Of a stretch of DNA of 36,748 nt, positions 1-7,428 are shown piece by piece. Each line of letters begins with the position of its first letter. Within the stretch, counting starts at the first letter, position 1. Below the pieces are notes generated by a model. The model saw only the letters and a program-made list of their open reading frames with translations. It did not search any database and was not told the DNA's origin. The stretch is from Bacteroidetes bacterium GWA2_40_15 (GTDB taxonomy: Bacteria; Bacteroidota; Bacteroidia; Bacteroidales; VadinHA17). The position numbers and the translations under genes are program-made. The DNA lies in NCBI GenBank assembly GCA_001768195.1, contig MENI01000034.1, positions 1 through 36,748 on the forward strand. Reading direction: 5' to 3'.

Positions 1-3000
1 TTACTACAGTGGCTGCCGACTGTACACTCTGACATCCGTTTGCATTGGTTACCCGGACAGTATAGCTTCCTGATATGGTAACATTTATATTTTGTGTGGT
101 TTCTTCATTTGACCATAAATAAGTTGAACCCGCACTTGATGTTAAGGTTACGCTGCCGCCATCACAGAAGGTTGTCGGGCCACCGGTTGTAATGGTCGGT
201 GTTGCCGGTAATGCATTAACAGTTACTGATGTGGCTGCTGACAGTGCACTCTGGCATCCGTTTGCATTGGTTACCTGAACAGTATAATTTCCTGATGTGG
301 TAACATTTATACTTGCGGCGGTTGCACCTGTTGACCATAAGTAAGTTGAACCTGCACTTGAAGTCAGGTTTACACTTCCTCCGTCGCATAATATTGTCGG
401 ACCGCCGGCTGTAATGGCCGGTGTTGCCGGTAAAGCGTTTACTGTAACTGCTGTGGCTGTTGACGATGAGCTTTGGCATCCGCTTGCATTGGTTACCTGA
501 ACCGTATAGCTTCCTGCCGTGGTAACGTTAATACTTGCAGTGGTGGCACCTGTTGACCATAAGTACGTTGTCCCCGTACTTGATGTCAGGGTCACGCTTC
601 CGCCTTCACAGAAGGTTGTCGGACCGCCGGCTGTAATGGTTGGTGTAGCCGGTAAAGCATTTACTGTAACTGCCGTGGCTGCCGATGGTGCACTCTGACA
701 TCCGTTTGCATTGGTTACCCGGACAGTATAGCTTCCTGATACGGTAACGTTTATGCTTGCAGTGGTTGTACCTGTTGACCATAGATAGCTTGTTGCTGTA
801 CTTGAGGTCAGAGTTACGCTTCCGTCGTCGCAGAAGGTTGTTGGACCGCTGGTGGTAATAGTTGGTGTGGCCGGTAAAGCGTTTACTGTAACTTCCGTGG
901 CTGCCGATGGTGCACTCTGGCATCCGTTTACATTGGTTACCCGGACAGTATAGCTTCCTGATGTGGAAACGTTTATACTTGCAGTAGTTGCAGCTGTTGA
1001 CCATAAATAAACAGAACCTGCACTTGAGGTCAGGTTTACACTTCCTCCATTGCAGAAGGTTGTCAGACCGCCGGTTGTAATGGTCGGTGTAGCCGGTAAA
1101 GCGTTTACTGTAACTACAGTGCCTGTTGACGGTGCGCTCAGACACCCTTCTGCATTGGTTACCTGAACTGTATAGCTTCCTGCCGTTGTAACGTTTATAC
1201 TTGCAGTGGTTGCACCTGTTGACCATAAGTAACTTGTTGCAGCACTTGAGGTCAGGGTTACACTTTCGCCATCACAGAAGGTTGTTGGACCGCCGGCAGT
1301 AATAGTTGGTGTTGCCGGTAGAGCGTTTACTGTAACTGCTGTGGCTGCAGATATTGCACTCTGACATCCGTTTGTATTGGTTACCTGAACTGTATAGCTT
1401 CCTGCTGTGGTAACATCTATATTTGCGGTGGTTGCACCTGTTGACCATAAGTAACTTGTTTCAGCACTTGAGGTCAAGGTTACACTTCCGCCTTCACAGA
1501 AGGTTATCGGACCATCGGCTGTAATAGTAGGTGTGACCGGTAAAGGATTAACCGTTACATCAATTTGTGAGTTAACAGTACTAAATCCATCATCAACTAA
1601 TACATAATAAGTCGTATTGACCTCAGGATTAGCTATTGGATCAGCCACAGCAGATGTAAATCCGGCAGGTGCTGAAGTCCATGTATAGGTATAAGATCCC
1701 GAACCGCCGCTTGCAAGTGCATGAAGTTGTACGTTTTCGCCGGCACATACTGTTCCGGGAGTAGCTTCAGGAGTTGAACTTAATGGACCTCCGCTTATCG
1801 TTATTATTACTGTATTTGAGTTAGAACATGTTGTTGTTGCCGAAGTTGCAGTCAATGTAAAAATTGTCGTAATTGAAAGGTTTACAGTTGTCGGATCTTC
1901 TATTAAAGCATCTGTAAGTAGCCCGGTAGGTGACCAGCTAAAAGTAAATGGACCTATGCCTGTAACTGTCGCATCAATTGTTGTGCTTGTTCCGTTTGGA
2001 ATAGTTGCATCTGTTCCGGCATATACTACCGGTAATGCATTTATAACTACAACAGTCGCTGCTGATGCTGCACTCTGGCATCCGCTGGCATTTGTCACCT
2101 GGACGGTATAACTTCCTGCTGTGGTAACGTTTATACCTGCTGTCGTTGCACCTGTTGACCATAAGTAAGTTGTCCCTGCACTTGAGGTCAGTGTTACGCT
2201 TTCACCTTCACAGAAGTTCGTCGGGCCGCCGGCTGTAATGGTTGGTGTAGCCGGTAAAGCGTTTACTGTAACTGCTGTGGCTGCCGATGGTGCACTCTGA
2301 CATCCGTTTATATTGGTTACCTGAACGGTATAGCTTCCTGATACAGTAACGTTTATACTTGCTGTGGTTGCACCTGTTGACCATAAGTACGTTGTCCCTG
2401 CACTTGATGTCAGGGTTACGCTTCCGCCTTCACAAAAGGTTGTCGTACCGCCGGCTGCAATGGTCGGTGTAGCGGGTAATACGTTTACTGTAACTGATGT
2501 GGCTGCCGATTGTGCACTCTGACATCCGTTTACATCTGTTACGCGGACGGTAAAACTTCCTGATACGGTAACGTTTATACTTGCAGTGGTTGCACCTGTT
2601 GACCATAAATAGCTTGTGCCTGCACTTGAGGTCAGAGTTACGCTTCCGCCATCGCAGAAGGTTGTCGGACCGCCGGCTGTAATGGTTGGAGCTGCCGGTA
2701 AAGCATTAACTGTAACTGTTGTAGCTGCTGACAGTGCACTCTGGCATCCGTTTGCATTGGTTACCTGAACAGTATAGCTTCCTGATGTGGAAACATTTAT
2801 ACTTGCAGTGGCTGCACCTGTTGACCATAAGTAAGTTGAACCTGCACTTGAGGTCAGGTTTACACTTCCGCCTTCACAGAAGGTTGTCGGACCACCGGCT
2901 GTAATGGTTGGTATAGCCGGTAAAGCATTTACTGTAACTGCTGTGGCTGTTGACGGTGCACTCTGACAACCTTCTGCATTGGTTACCTGGACTGTATAGC

Positions 3001-3829
3001 TTCCTGCTGTGGTAACGTTAATATCTGCAGTGGTTTCTGCATTCGACCATAAATAAGTTGAACCCACACTTGAGGTCAGAGTTACGTTTCCGCCATCGCA
3101 GAAGGTTGTCGGACCGCCGGCTGTAATGACCGGTGTAGCCGGTAAAGCATTTACTGTAACTGCTGTGGCTGCCGATGGGGCACTCTGGCATCCGTTTGCA
3201 TTGGTTACCTGAACAGTATAGCTTCCTGATGTGGAAACGTTTATACTTGCAGTGGCTGCACCTGTTGACCATAAGTAAGTTGAACCTGCACTTGAGGTCA
3301 GATTTACACTTCCGCCTTCACAGAAGGTTGTCGGACCGCCGGCTATAATGGTCGGAGCTGCCGGTAAAGCATTAACTGTAACTGTTGTAGCTGCCGAGAG
3401 TGCACTCTGGCATCCGTTTGCATTGGTTACCCGGACAGTATAGCTTCCTGATGTGGAAATGTTTATACTTGCAGTGGTTGCACCTGTTGACCATAAGTAA
3501 GTTGAACCTGCACTTGAGGTCAGGTTTACACTTCCGCCTTCACAGAAGGTTGTTGGGCCACCGGCTGTAATAGTTGGTGTTGCCGGTAAAGCATTTACTG
3601 TTACTATGGTGGCTACTGATGCTGTACTCTGACATCCGCTTGCATTGGTTACCTGTACTGTATAACTTCCTGCTGAGGTAACATTTATGCTTGCGGTGGT
3701 TGCGCCTGTTGACCATAAGTAACTTGTTGCAGCACTTGAGGTCAGGGTTACACTTTCGCCATCACAGAAGGTTGTTGGACCGCCGGCAGTAATAGTTGGT
3801 GTTGCCGGTAGAGCATTAACTGTTACACT
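1..3829 (-). repeat. Tandem 222-bp coding repeats (about 15 units, interrupted once)
   Basis: Unit boundaries (the codons for VNALPATP) recur at about 209, 430, 650, 870, 1091, 1315, 1538, then 2030, 2250, 2471, 2694, 2918, 3138, 3361, 3580 and 3807, a period of 220-224 bases or 74 codons. That gives eight full units on the N-terminal side of the 1545-2030 insert, six on the other side, and one cut by the window edge. Units are similar in DNA as well as in protein, and some pairs are identical for over 100 bases. The conserved Cys pair and Trp indicate independently folding Ig-like domains, each probably closed by a disulfide bond. Confidence 0.92.
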
Positions 3830-4663
3830 TGTTGTTGCAATAACCGTACAACCGGCAGCAGCCGTAACGGTTACTGTGTAGATCCCTGTCATGTCGGTGC
3901 CGGCATTGAGGATCGTTGGATTCTGTGCGCTGCTTGTGAAACCATTCGGACCACTCCAGATGTAACTCGTTCCGCCAGAAGAGGTCAGGACTATAGTGTT
4001 ACCGGCACATAACGGGCTATTGCTGTTTGCGCTTGCTATTGTACAGGTAGATTGAAAGAAAGAAAATATCGGATCATTTGAAAGATCAGTCATATTACCA
4101 TAGCTGCAATTCGAACTCGGGTATGGATCAGGCGGGGCTGAGCAATTGAGTGCAGAATAATTCGGATCAGTGGTTATTGCTGAAGAAATTGTTCCTCCAA
4201 CGAATACTTTAACAGGAGTGTCATTGCTGGTAAAACCACCCTGATTAGTTGTACCGGTTTTAATAATGTCGCCTGTGATGATAAGATAGCCATTTGCAGT
4301 ATTAATAGTCTGGTTGTTGATCGTAAGATTTCCCCTGATAATAAGAACTCCATTGTCGTTTATAGTTACATCATTATTATTATCAAGAGTCAGATTTCCA
4401 TTTATAACAAGTGTATCATTAATTATCAGATTACTGGCAGATCCGGAAAAGGTGAGAGAACTATTTAATGTAATATACCCGTTAATGGTTATATCGTACC
4501 CGCTGATGTTAATCTGGGGTTCCGGCCATGCCGGGACCCAGCTTTCAGGCGTTTCCCATGCTCCGGTATAATTATTCCTGCTTGAATGCTGAGAAAATAC
4601 TGCCTGGCCCGGGAGACAAAATATCCACAGAAATAAAATAATCTGCTTTATCATTACAATCAT
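1..4663 (-). CDS. Giant secreted Ig-like repeat protein, 5' part (3' end off the window)
   Basis: One frame stays open from ATG at 4663 to base 1 (over 1,550 codons) with no stop, so this is the N-terminal part of a very large protein. An in-frame ATG at 4654 is an equally possible start. Residues 1-25 form a signal peptide (hydrophobic core, cleavage near VFSQ). Residues about 30-190 are rich in Asn, Ile and Thr with short beta-strand periodicity, as in beta-helical N-terminal regions of large Bacteroidota adhesins. A first, divergent Ig-like domain (LCAGNT to AAGCTV) covers about 210-278. It is followed by tandem 74-residue Ig-like units, each with an FCDG cysteine, a YLWS tryptophan and a GCQS cysteine, like the CHU_C-associated Ig_7 family. 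A block of two unrelated PKD/Ig-like domains (about 1545-2030) interrupts the array. A T9SS C-terminal signal is expected off-window but not seen. Likely surface adhesin or gliding-type protein; function is inferred from architecture only. Confidence 0.9.
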   Translation of the reverse strand, partial: MIVMIKQIILFLWIFCLPGQAVFSQHSSRNNYTGAWETPESWVPAWPEPQINISGYDITINGYITLNSSLTFSGSASNLIINDTLVINGNLTLDNNNDVTINDNGVLIIRGNLTINNQTINTANGYLIITGDIIKTGTTNQGGFTSNDTPVKVFVGGTISSAITTDPNYSALNCSAPPDPYPSSNCSYGNMTDLSNDPIFSFFQSTCTIASANSNSPLCAGNTIVLTSSGGTSYIWSGPNGFTSSAQNPTILNAGTDMTGIYTVTVTAAAGCTVIATTSVTVNALPATPTITAGGPTTFCDGESVTLTSSAATSYLWSTGATTASINVTSAGSYTVQVTNASGCQSTASVATIVTVNALPATPTITAGGPTTFCEGGSVNLTSSAGSTYLWSTGATTASINISTSGSYTVRVTNANGCQSALSAATTVTVNALPAAPTIIAGGPTTFCEGGSVNLTSSAGSTYLWSTGAATASINVSTSGSYTVQVTNANGCQSAPSAATAVTVNALPATPVITAGGPTTFCDGGNVTLTSSVGSTYLWSNAETTADINVTTAGSYTVQVTNAEGCQSAPSTATAVTVNALPAIPTITAGGPTTFCEGGSVNLTSSAGSTYLWSTGAATASINVSTSGSYTVQVTNANGCQSALSAATTVTVNALPAAPTITAGGPTTFCDGGSVTLTSSAGTSYLWSTGATTASINVTVSGSFTVRVTDVNGCQSAQSAATSVTVNVLPATPTIAAGGTTTFCEGGSVTLTSSAGTTYLWSTGATTASINVTVSGSYTVQVTNINGCQSAPSAATAVTVNALPATPTITAGGPTNFCEGESVTLTSSAGTTYLWSTGATTAGINVTTAGSYTVQVTNASGCQSAASAATVVVINALPVVYAGTDATIPNGTSTTIDATVTGIGPFTFSWSPTGLLTDALIEDPTTVNLSITTIFTLTATSATTTCSNSNTVIITISGGPLSSTPEATPGTVCAGENVQLHALASGGSGSYTYTWTSAPAGFTSAVADPIANPEVNTTYYVLVDDGFSTVNSQIDVTVNPLPVTPTITADGPITFCEGGSVTLTSSAETSYLWSTGATTANIDVTTAGSYTVQVTNTNGCQSAISAATAVTVNALPATPTITAGGPTTFCDGESVTLTSSAATSYLWSTGATTASINVTTAGSYTVQVTNAEGCLSAPSTGTVVTVNALPATPTITTGGLTTFCNGGSVNLTSSAGSVYLWSTAATTASINVSTSGSYTVRVTNVNGCQSAPSAATEVTVNALPATPTITTSGPTTFCDDGSVTLTSSTATSYLWSTGTTTASINVTVSGSYTVRVTNANGCQSAPSAATAVTVNALPATPTITAGGPTTFCEGGSVTLTSSTGTTYLWSTGATTASINVTTAGSYTVQVTNASGCQSSSSTATAVTVNALPATPAITAGGPTILCDGGSVNLTSSAGSTYLWSTGATAASINVTTSGNYTVQVTNANGCQSALSAATSVTVNALPATPTITTGGPTTFCDGGSVTLTSSAGSTYLWSNEETTQNINVTISGSYTVRVTNANGCQSVQSAATVV

Positions 4664-5207
4664 TTATATAAAGTCAACTGCTTTACGTATAAATGGATTT
4701 AGACCATAATCCTCAATTCGGTTTTTCAGATCCAACTAAAAATTAAAAACCTATTCTATTATCAATATCGACCAAAGAACAGATGTCAATATCTGCTAAA
4801 TAACAGATAAATTTTATATCCTACTCTAAGACCACAATAAACTGATCAAGGTTGCACTGTATGAACAGCATCTAAACCCTTGAAAGATAGGTATTATTTC
4901 AGGAATATGCCTTTTTTTTTGACAAACCGGGAAAATCCATTGATAAATGGGTTCCCTTAAAAGAATCCTGTATTGAAGCAAGTTAAATGTTCGTGAAATT
5001 ATGAACGTTTTGAATGAGACTGCGAAAATAATACCTTGTACATACTTCCATAATAAGCATTTAAATAAGAGATTAAAGAAATCCTCACGTAACAAGAAAT
5101 GACTTTTTGCGATTACATCCAATTTTTTAATTAATTTGGCTAAGTATAATTGAATCCTAAAGAATCAGATCAGTAGCTGGAAACCATTCTGAATTGACAG
5201 CAGAGCT
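4664..5207. other. AT-rich intergenic stretch, no gene recognised
   Basis: This 544-base stretch separates the divergent adhesin and beta-lactamase-fold genes. It is AT-rich and has stops in all frames except for a 98-codon minus frame (4826-5122). That frame lacks a recognisable domain and has a composition rich in Phe, Ile, Leu, Ser and Arg, typical of chance frames in AT-rich DNA. A homopolymer of ten T lies near 4912. No TAnnTTTG promoter, tRNA or clear inverted repeat was seen. The promoter of the adhesin gene must lie near 4670-4750 but I cannot place it. Confidence 0.6.
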
Positions 5208-6131
5208 ATGTTCAACAAGGTACTATTAACCGGAAGCTTCCGGGTATTTCTTACATTGTTCTCAAATGGACATGTGACTATTACCAGAGAAAATAAGAGA
5301 AAGCTGCATGCTGAAATTGACAGCATTTTGCAGAGCCTGGCAGACCTTGACAAGATCCCCGGAGCAGTTATCATGATAAAGAAAGATGGAAAGATTATCC
5401 ACCGTAAAACCTATGGATTTGCTCAAAAATACGATTCCAATCATGAAATTCTCAATCACCCTGAGAAAATGGAAAGCAGCCATCTGTTTGATATTGCATC
5501 CCTTACGAAAGTTATCGGCACAACAACCTCGATAATGTTACTTACCGACAGAGGTTTAATAAGTATTGAGGATCCTGTATTCAAATACATAAAGGCTTTT
5601 GATACACCTGAAAAAAGGATGGTTTATGATTCCACCCTGGGATTTACCGTTAAGGAGATCGACCCGGCCCGATGGAACGGACGGCGGACATATATACTGA
5701 AAGGCGAAGTCAATGATGGCAATGCATGGTATGCCAATGAAGGCATATCCGGAGCAGCAGGCCTATTCTCTACAGCAGATGACATGCAAAGAATTGTTGA
5801 TATGCTGATCAGCAAAGGGACAATTGATACAAAACAATTCATCTCATCCCGAATTATTGAATCTTTTCTGACAAAAGATAAGTTCAATAACGCTCTTGGA
5901 TGGATGATGGATCCTGTTAACTCCTTTATAAAAAATGCACCGGAAGGTTCGTTTGGACATACAGGTTTTACAGGTACAAGCATTTCAGTTATTCCAGAGG
6001 AAAAAATCTCGGTAATACTATTGATTAACCGCCAGAATACCGGTCTGGATGATAATGGCGAATATTACAATGTGAATCCGGTCAGGCTTCAGGTCATCAA
6101 TGCAGTTTTGAAGTACTTATGTAACAACTAA
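5208..6131 (+). CDS. Serine beta-lactamase-fold protein with internal deletion
   Basis: The 307-residue product belongs to the serine beta-lactamase/esterase family (PF00144), the type often found alone or fused to GH3 enzymes in Bacteroidota. Visible signatures: a GAVIMIKKDGK strand (52-62), the nucleophile motif S98-L-T-K101, LLTDRGL..EDPV (111-123), a VNDGNA..GAAGLFSTADD segment (168-192) and the H251-T-G motif. Relatives of about 400 residues carry, between DPVxKY and the GxVHDENA-like block, a region with the HLLTHTSG loop and the catalytic YxN motif. Here only about 40 residues link the two, so that region is absent. There is no clear signal peptide, and an in-frame stop just upstream rules out a longer start. 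Activity is doubtful; this may be a pseudogene that kept its frame. The zinc-ribbon gene follows 18 bases downstream. Confidence 0.75.
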   Translation: MFNKVLLTGSFRVFLTLFSNGHVTITRENKRKLHAEIDSILQSLADLDKIPGAVIMIKKDGKIIHRKTYGFAQKYDSNHEILNHPEKMESSHLFDIASLTKVIGTTTSIMLLTDRGLISIEDPVFKYIKAFDTPEKRMVYDSTLGFTVKEIDPARWNGRRTYILKGEVNDGNAWYANEGISGAAGLFSTADDMQRIVDMLISKGTIDTKQFISSRIIESFLTKDKFNNALGWMMDPVNSFIKNAPEGSFGHTGFTGTSISVIPEEKISVILLINRQNTGLDDNGEYYNVNPVRLQVINAVLKYLCNN

Positions 6132-6149
6132 GCAATCCCTATTTCCGGA

Positions 6150-6383
6150 ATGAAAACAATCATTGAGAAAGACCATATCATTTGCGGATCATGCAGTATA
6201 AAATTTGAAAGAATGAAAGAATATATGCACTGCTCAAACTGTTTTGCATGCACCGGATGTGAGATCTATTATTGCCCTCAATGCGATAACGAAATAGTCA
6301 TTACTCCTGTCAGACCAATGAATTATACTTCGAAATCTGATGATTCACCAAAAAAGTGCAGAAAACGGAAAAGAGAGAATTAA
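6150..6383 (+). CDS. Small four-CxxC zinc-ribbon protein
   Basis: This 77-residue protein has four CxxC knuckles at residues 12-15, 28-31, 34-37 and 42-45, enough ligands for two zinc ions. A basic, Lys/Arg-rich tail follows (about 60-77). There is no signal peptide or membrane segment, so it is probably cytoplasmic. It starts 18 bases after the upstream stop and is probably co-transcribed with the beta-lactamase-fold gene. The evenly spaced knuckles argue that the frame is real. Specific function is unknown; small zinc ribbons bind nucleic acid or protein partners, but nothing here chooses between them. Confidence 0.65.
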   Translation: MKTIIEKDHIICGSCSIKFERMKEYMHCSNCFACTGCEIYYCPQCDNEIVITPVRPMNYTSKSDDSPKKCRKRKREN

Positions 6384-6389
6384 TACTCA

Positions 6390-6829
6390 TCAATTTTCAA
6401 AATTAATCTTCTTGAAATCAGCTAGTTTCATGGCCATTTTCCTGTATATTTTGCTGGTGTGTTTCTCACGGTTTGCATCATTAATCCGGCTAAGGCCATA
6501 TTATCATTAGTTTCTGAAAGTTTAATGCATTGACGCATATCATCCTCAAATGAGACATGAGACGGTTTTATATGCAGCAGAGGATAATTCTCCCAGTAAA
6601 TCATAATTCCCCTTAACAGGAATACAACCGGATGTTCAGGATATGACTGGCTGATATGGAAGAGAACCTCCCTGGCATTATTAAACTGTTGATTATAAAT
6701 TTAATCAATACAGTTCTTAGCCTGCTCCATAGAAGCTGTATCCTGGAGTATTTGCCCATTGACAGGGAGTACTTTTAAGAAAATTAAAAACCAAAAGGAC
6801 TTTATGAATATATTGAATCTATTGTTCAA
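6390..6829 (-). pseudogene. Decayed tetratricopeptide-like secreted protein gene
   Basis: Reading minus from TTG 6829 gives a signal peptide (FWFLIFLKVLPVNGQ), then helical TPR-like sequence: MEQAKNCID, an in-frame TAA at 6703-6701, then IYNQQFNNAREVLFHISQ, YPEHPVVFLLRGIMIYWENY and FEDDMRQCIKLSETND. This matches the layout of Bacteroidota TPR proteins of about 300 residues or more. After SETND the frame breaks. A second frame supplies a plausible C-terminal tail (RINDANREKHTSKIYRKMA, then KLADFKKINFEN) ending at TGA 6392-6390. The gene therefore has one nonsense codon, a large internal deletion and a frameshift. Its start overlaps the end of the upstream remnant by 11 bases, which suggests the two were once translationally coupled. 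Confidence 0.7.
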
Positions 6830-7194
6830 GGCTTTCGAGGTTCATTTTATCAATCAGCTGATTAAAGACACTAAAGTCACACATATTGCAGGCTGAGAAT
6901 ACAACTATATACCTGTTTTCAACAAGAAAGATCTTATCTTCCCCACTGCACTTATTGTCACTCATAATGGTACTCTCTTTTCCGGGATACTTACCTTTGA
7001 TCTTAACAGCTTTTTCATTTTCATACTGAGATGTTACCTGATCCATAAGATTTTCCGTTGAACCTGCATTGTCATAAATTGTAATTGTTATTGACTGACA
7101 TATTATCAACTCCTCCTCCCATAGCTTTATTATATGTAACATTTACAGATGCTGAAGTCAATTCATCTAGGATCAGATTAGTATGCCTCGCCAT
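6819..7194 (-). pseudogene. Frameshifted small hypothetical protein
   Basis: An open frame of 107 codons (7142-6819) starts directly after a TAA, and its first 16 residues look non-coding. Another frame, open from ATG 7194, reads LDELTSASVNVTYNKAMGGG and then ends in a short nonsense tail near 7068. Joining the two near 7085-7100 gives a continuous protein running into SITITIYDNAGSTENLMDQ and on to YPGKES, FLVENRYIVVFSACNMCDF and a C-terminal NLESLEQ. I read this as one gene broken by a single-base frameshift, and it may also lack its original N-terminus. I do not recognise the family. The alternative is that only the 107-codon frame is translated. Its end overlaps the start of the neighbouring TPR remnant. 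Confidence 0.5.
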
Positions 7195-7394
7195 CCATTG
7201 CCGGAGGCAAATACTTGTTCCTTAGTCATGTATGTTAATTGATATCTTACCTTCCAGATGTTGTCAGAAGCTCTGGTTTTTTCAGCTGACGCTAGTGGTC
7301 AGCAATCGCCTGATTTATGAGTGCGGGGCGATTAATAATGAATTATTTTCAGGTGACAAAATCTTCAAAAACCAGGTAAAAATTTAAAGCCAGA

Positions 7395-7428
7395 GGAGAT
7401 TTTATTTCTTAATAAAAATAAAATCTCC
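7395..7428 (-). terminator. Hairpin terminator containing the caspase gene stop codon
   Basis: A perfect 13-bp inverted repeat, GGAGATTTTATTT (7395-7407) and AAATAAAATCTCC (7416-7428), encloses an 8-base loop. The TAA of the WD40-caspase gene (7404-7402) lies inside the stem, so the last codons form the other arm. A T-rich but imperfect tail (TTTAAATTTTT) follows on the minus strand. Likely an intrinsic terminator or a 3'-end-protecting hairpin. Confidence 0.6.

Noticed and set aside
606-1226. 206-codon minus frame in the repeat region, rich in Cys, Arg, Tyr and Asn
   Set aside because: It is an out-of-frame reading of the 222-bp repeats; the open frame of the giant protein covers the same bases and has domain sense.
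1-3829. Regular repeats suggesting a CRISPR array
   Set aside because: Units of 222 bases are coding, vary at codon level and have no short repeat/unique spacer pattern.
4314-4571. 85-codon plus frame opposite the adhesin N-terminus
   Set aside because: Antisense shadow of a real coding frame with no own features.
4826-5122. 98-codon minus frame between the adhesin and the beta-lactamase-fold gene
   Set aside because: No domain, atypical composition, and no start context or promoter; likely chance in AT-rich DNA.
7184-7208. GCCTC...GAGGC inverted repeat as a possible mobile-element end
   Set aside because: Only five bases pair well; inner pairing is imperfect and there is no transposase or target duplication nearby.
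4664-7394. Insertion sequence causing the damaged patch
   Set aside because: No transposase-like translation, terminal inverted repeats or flanking direct repeats could be seen.
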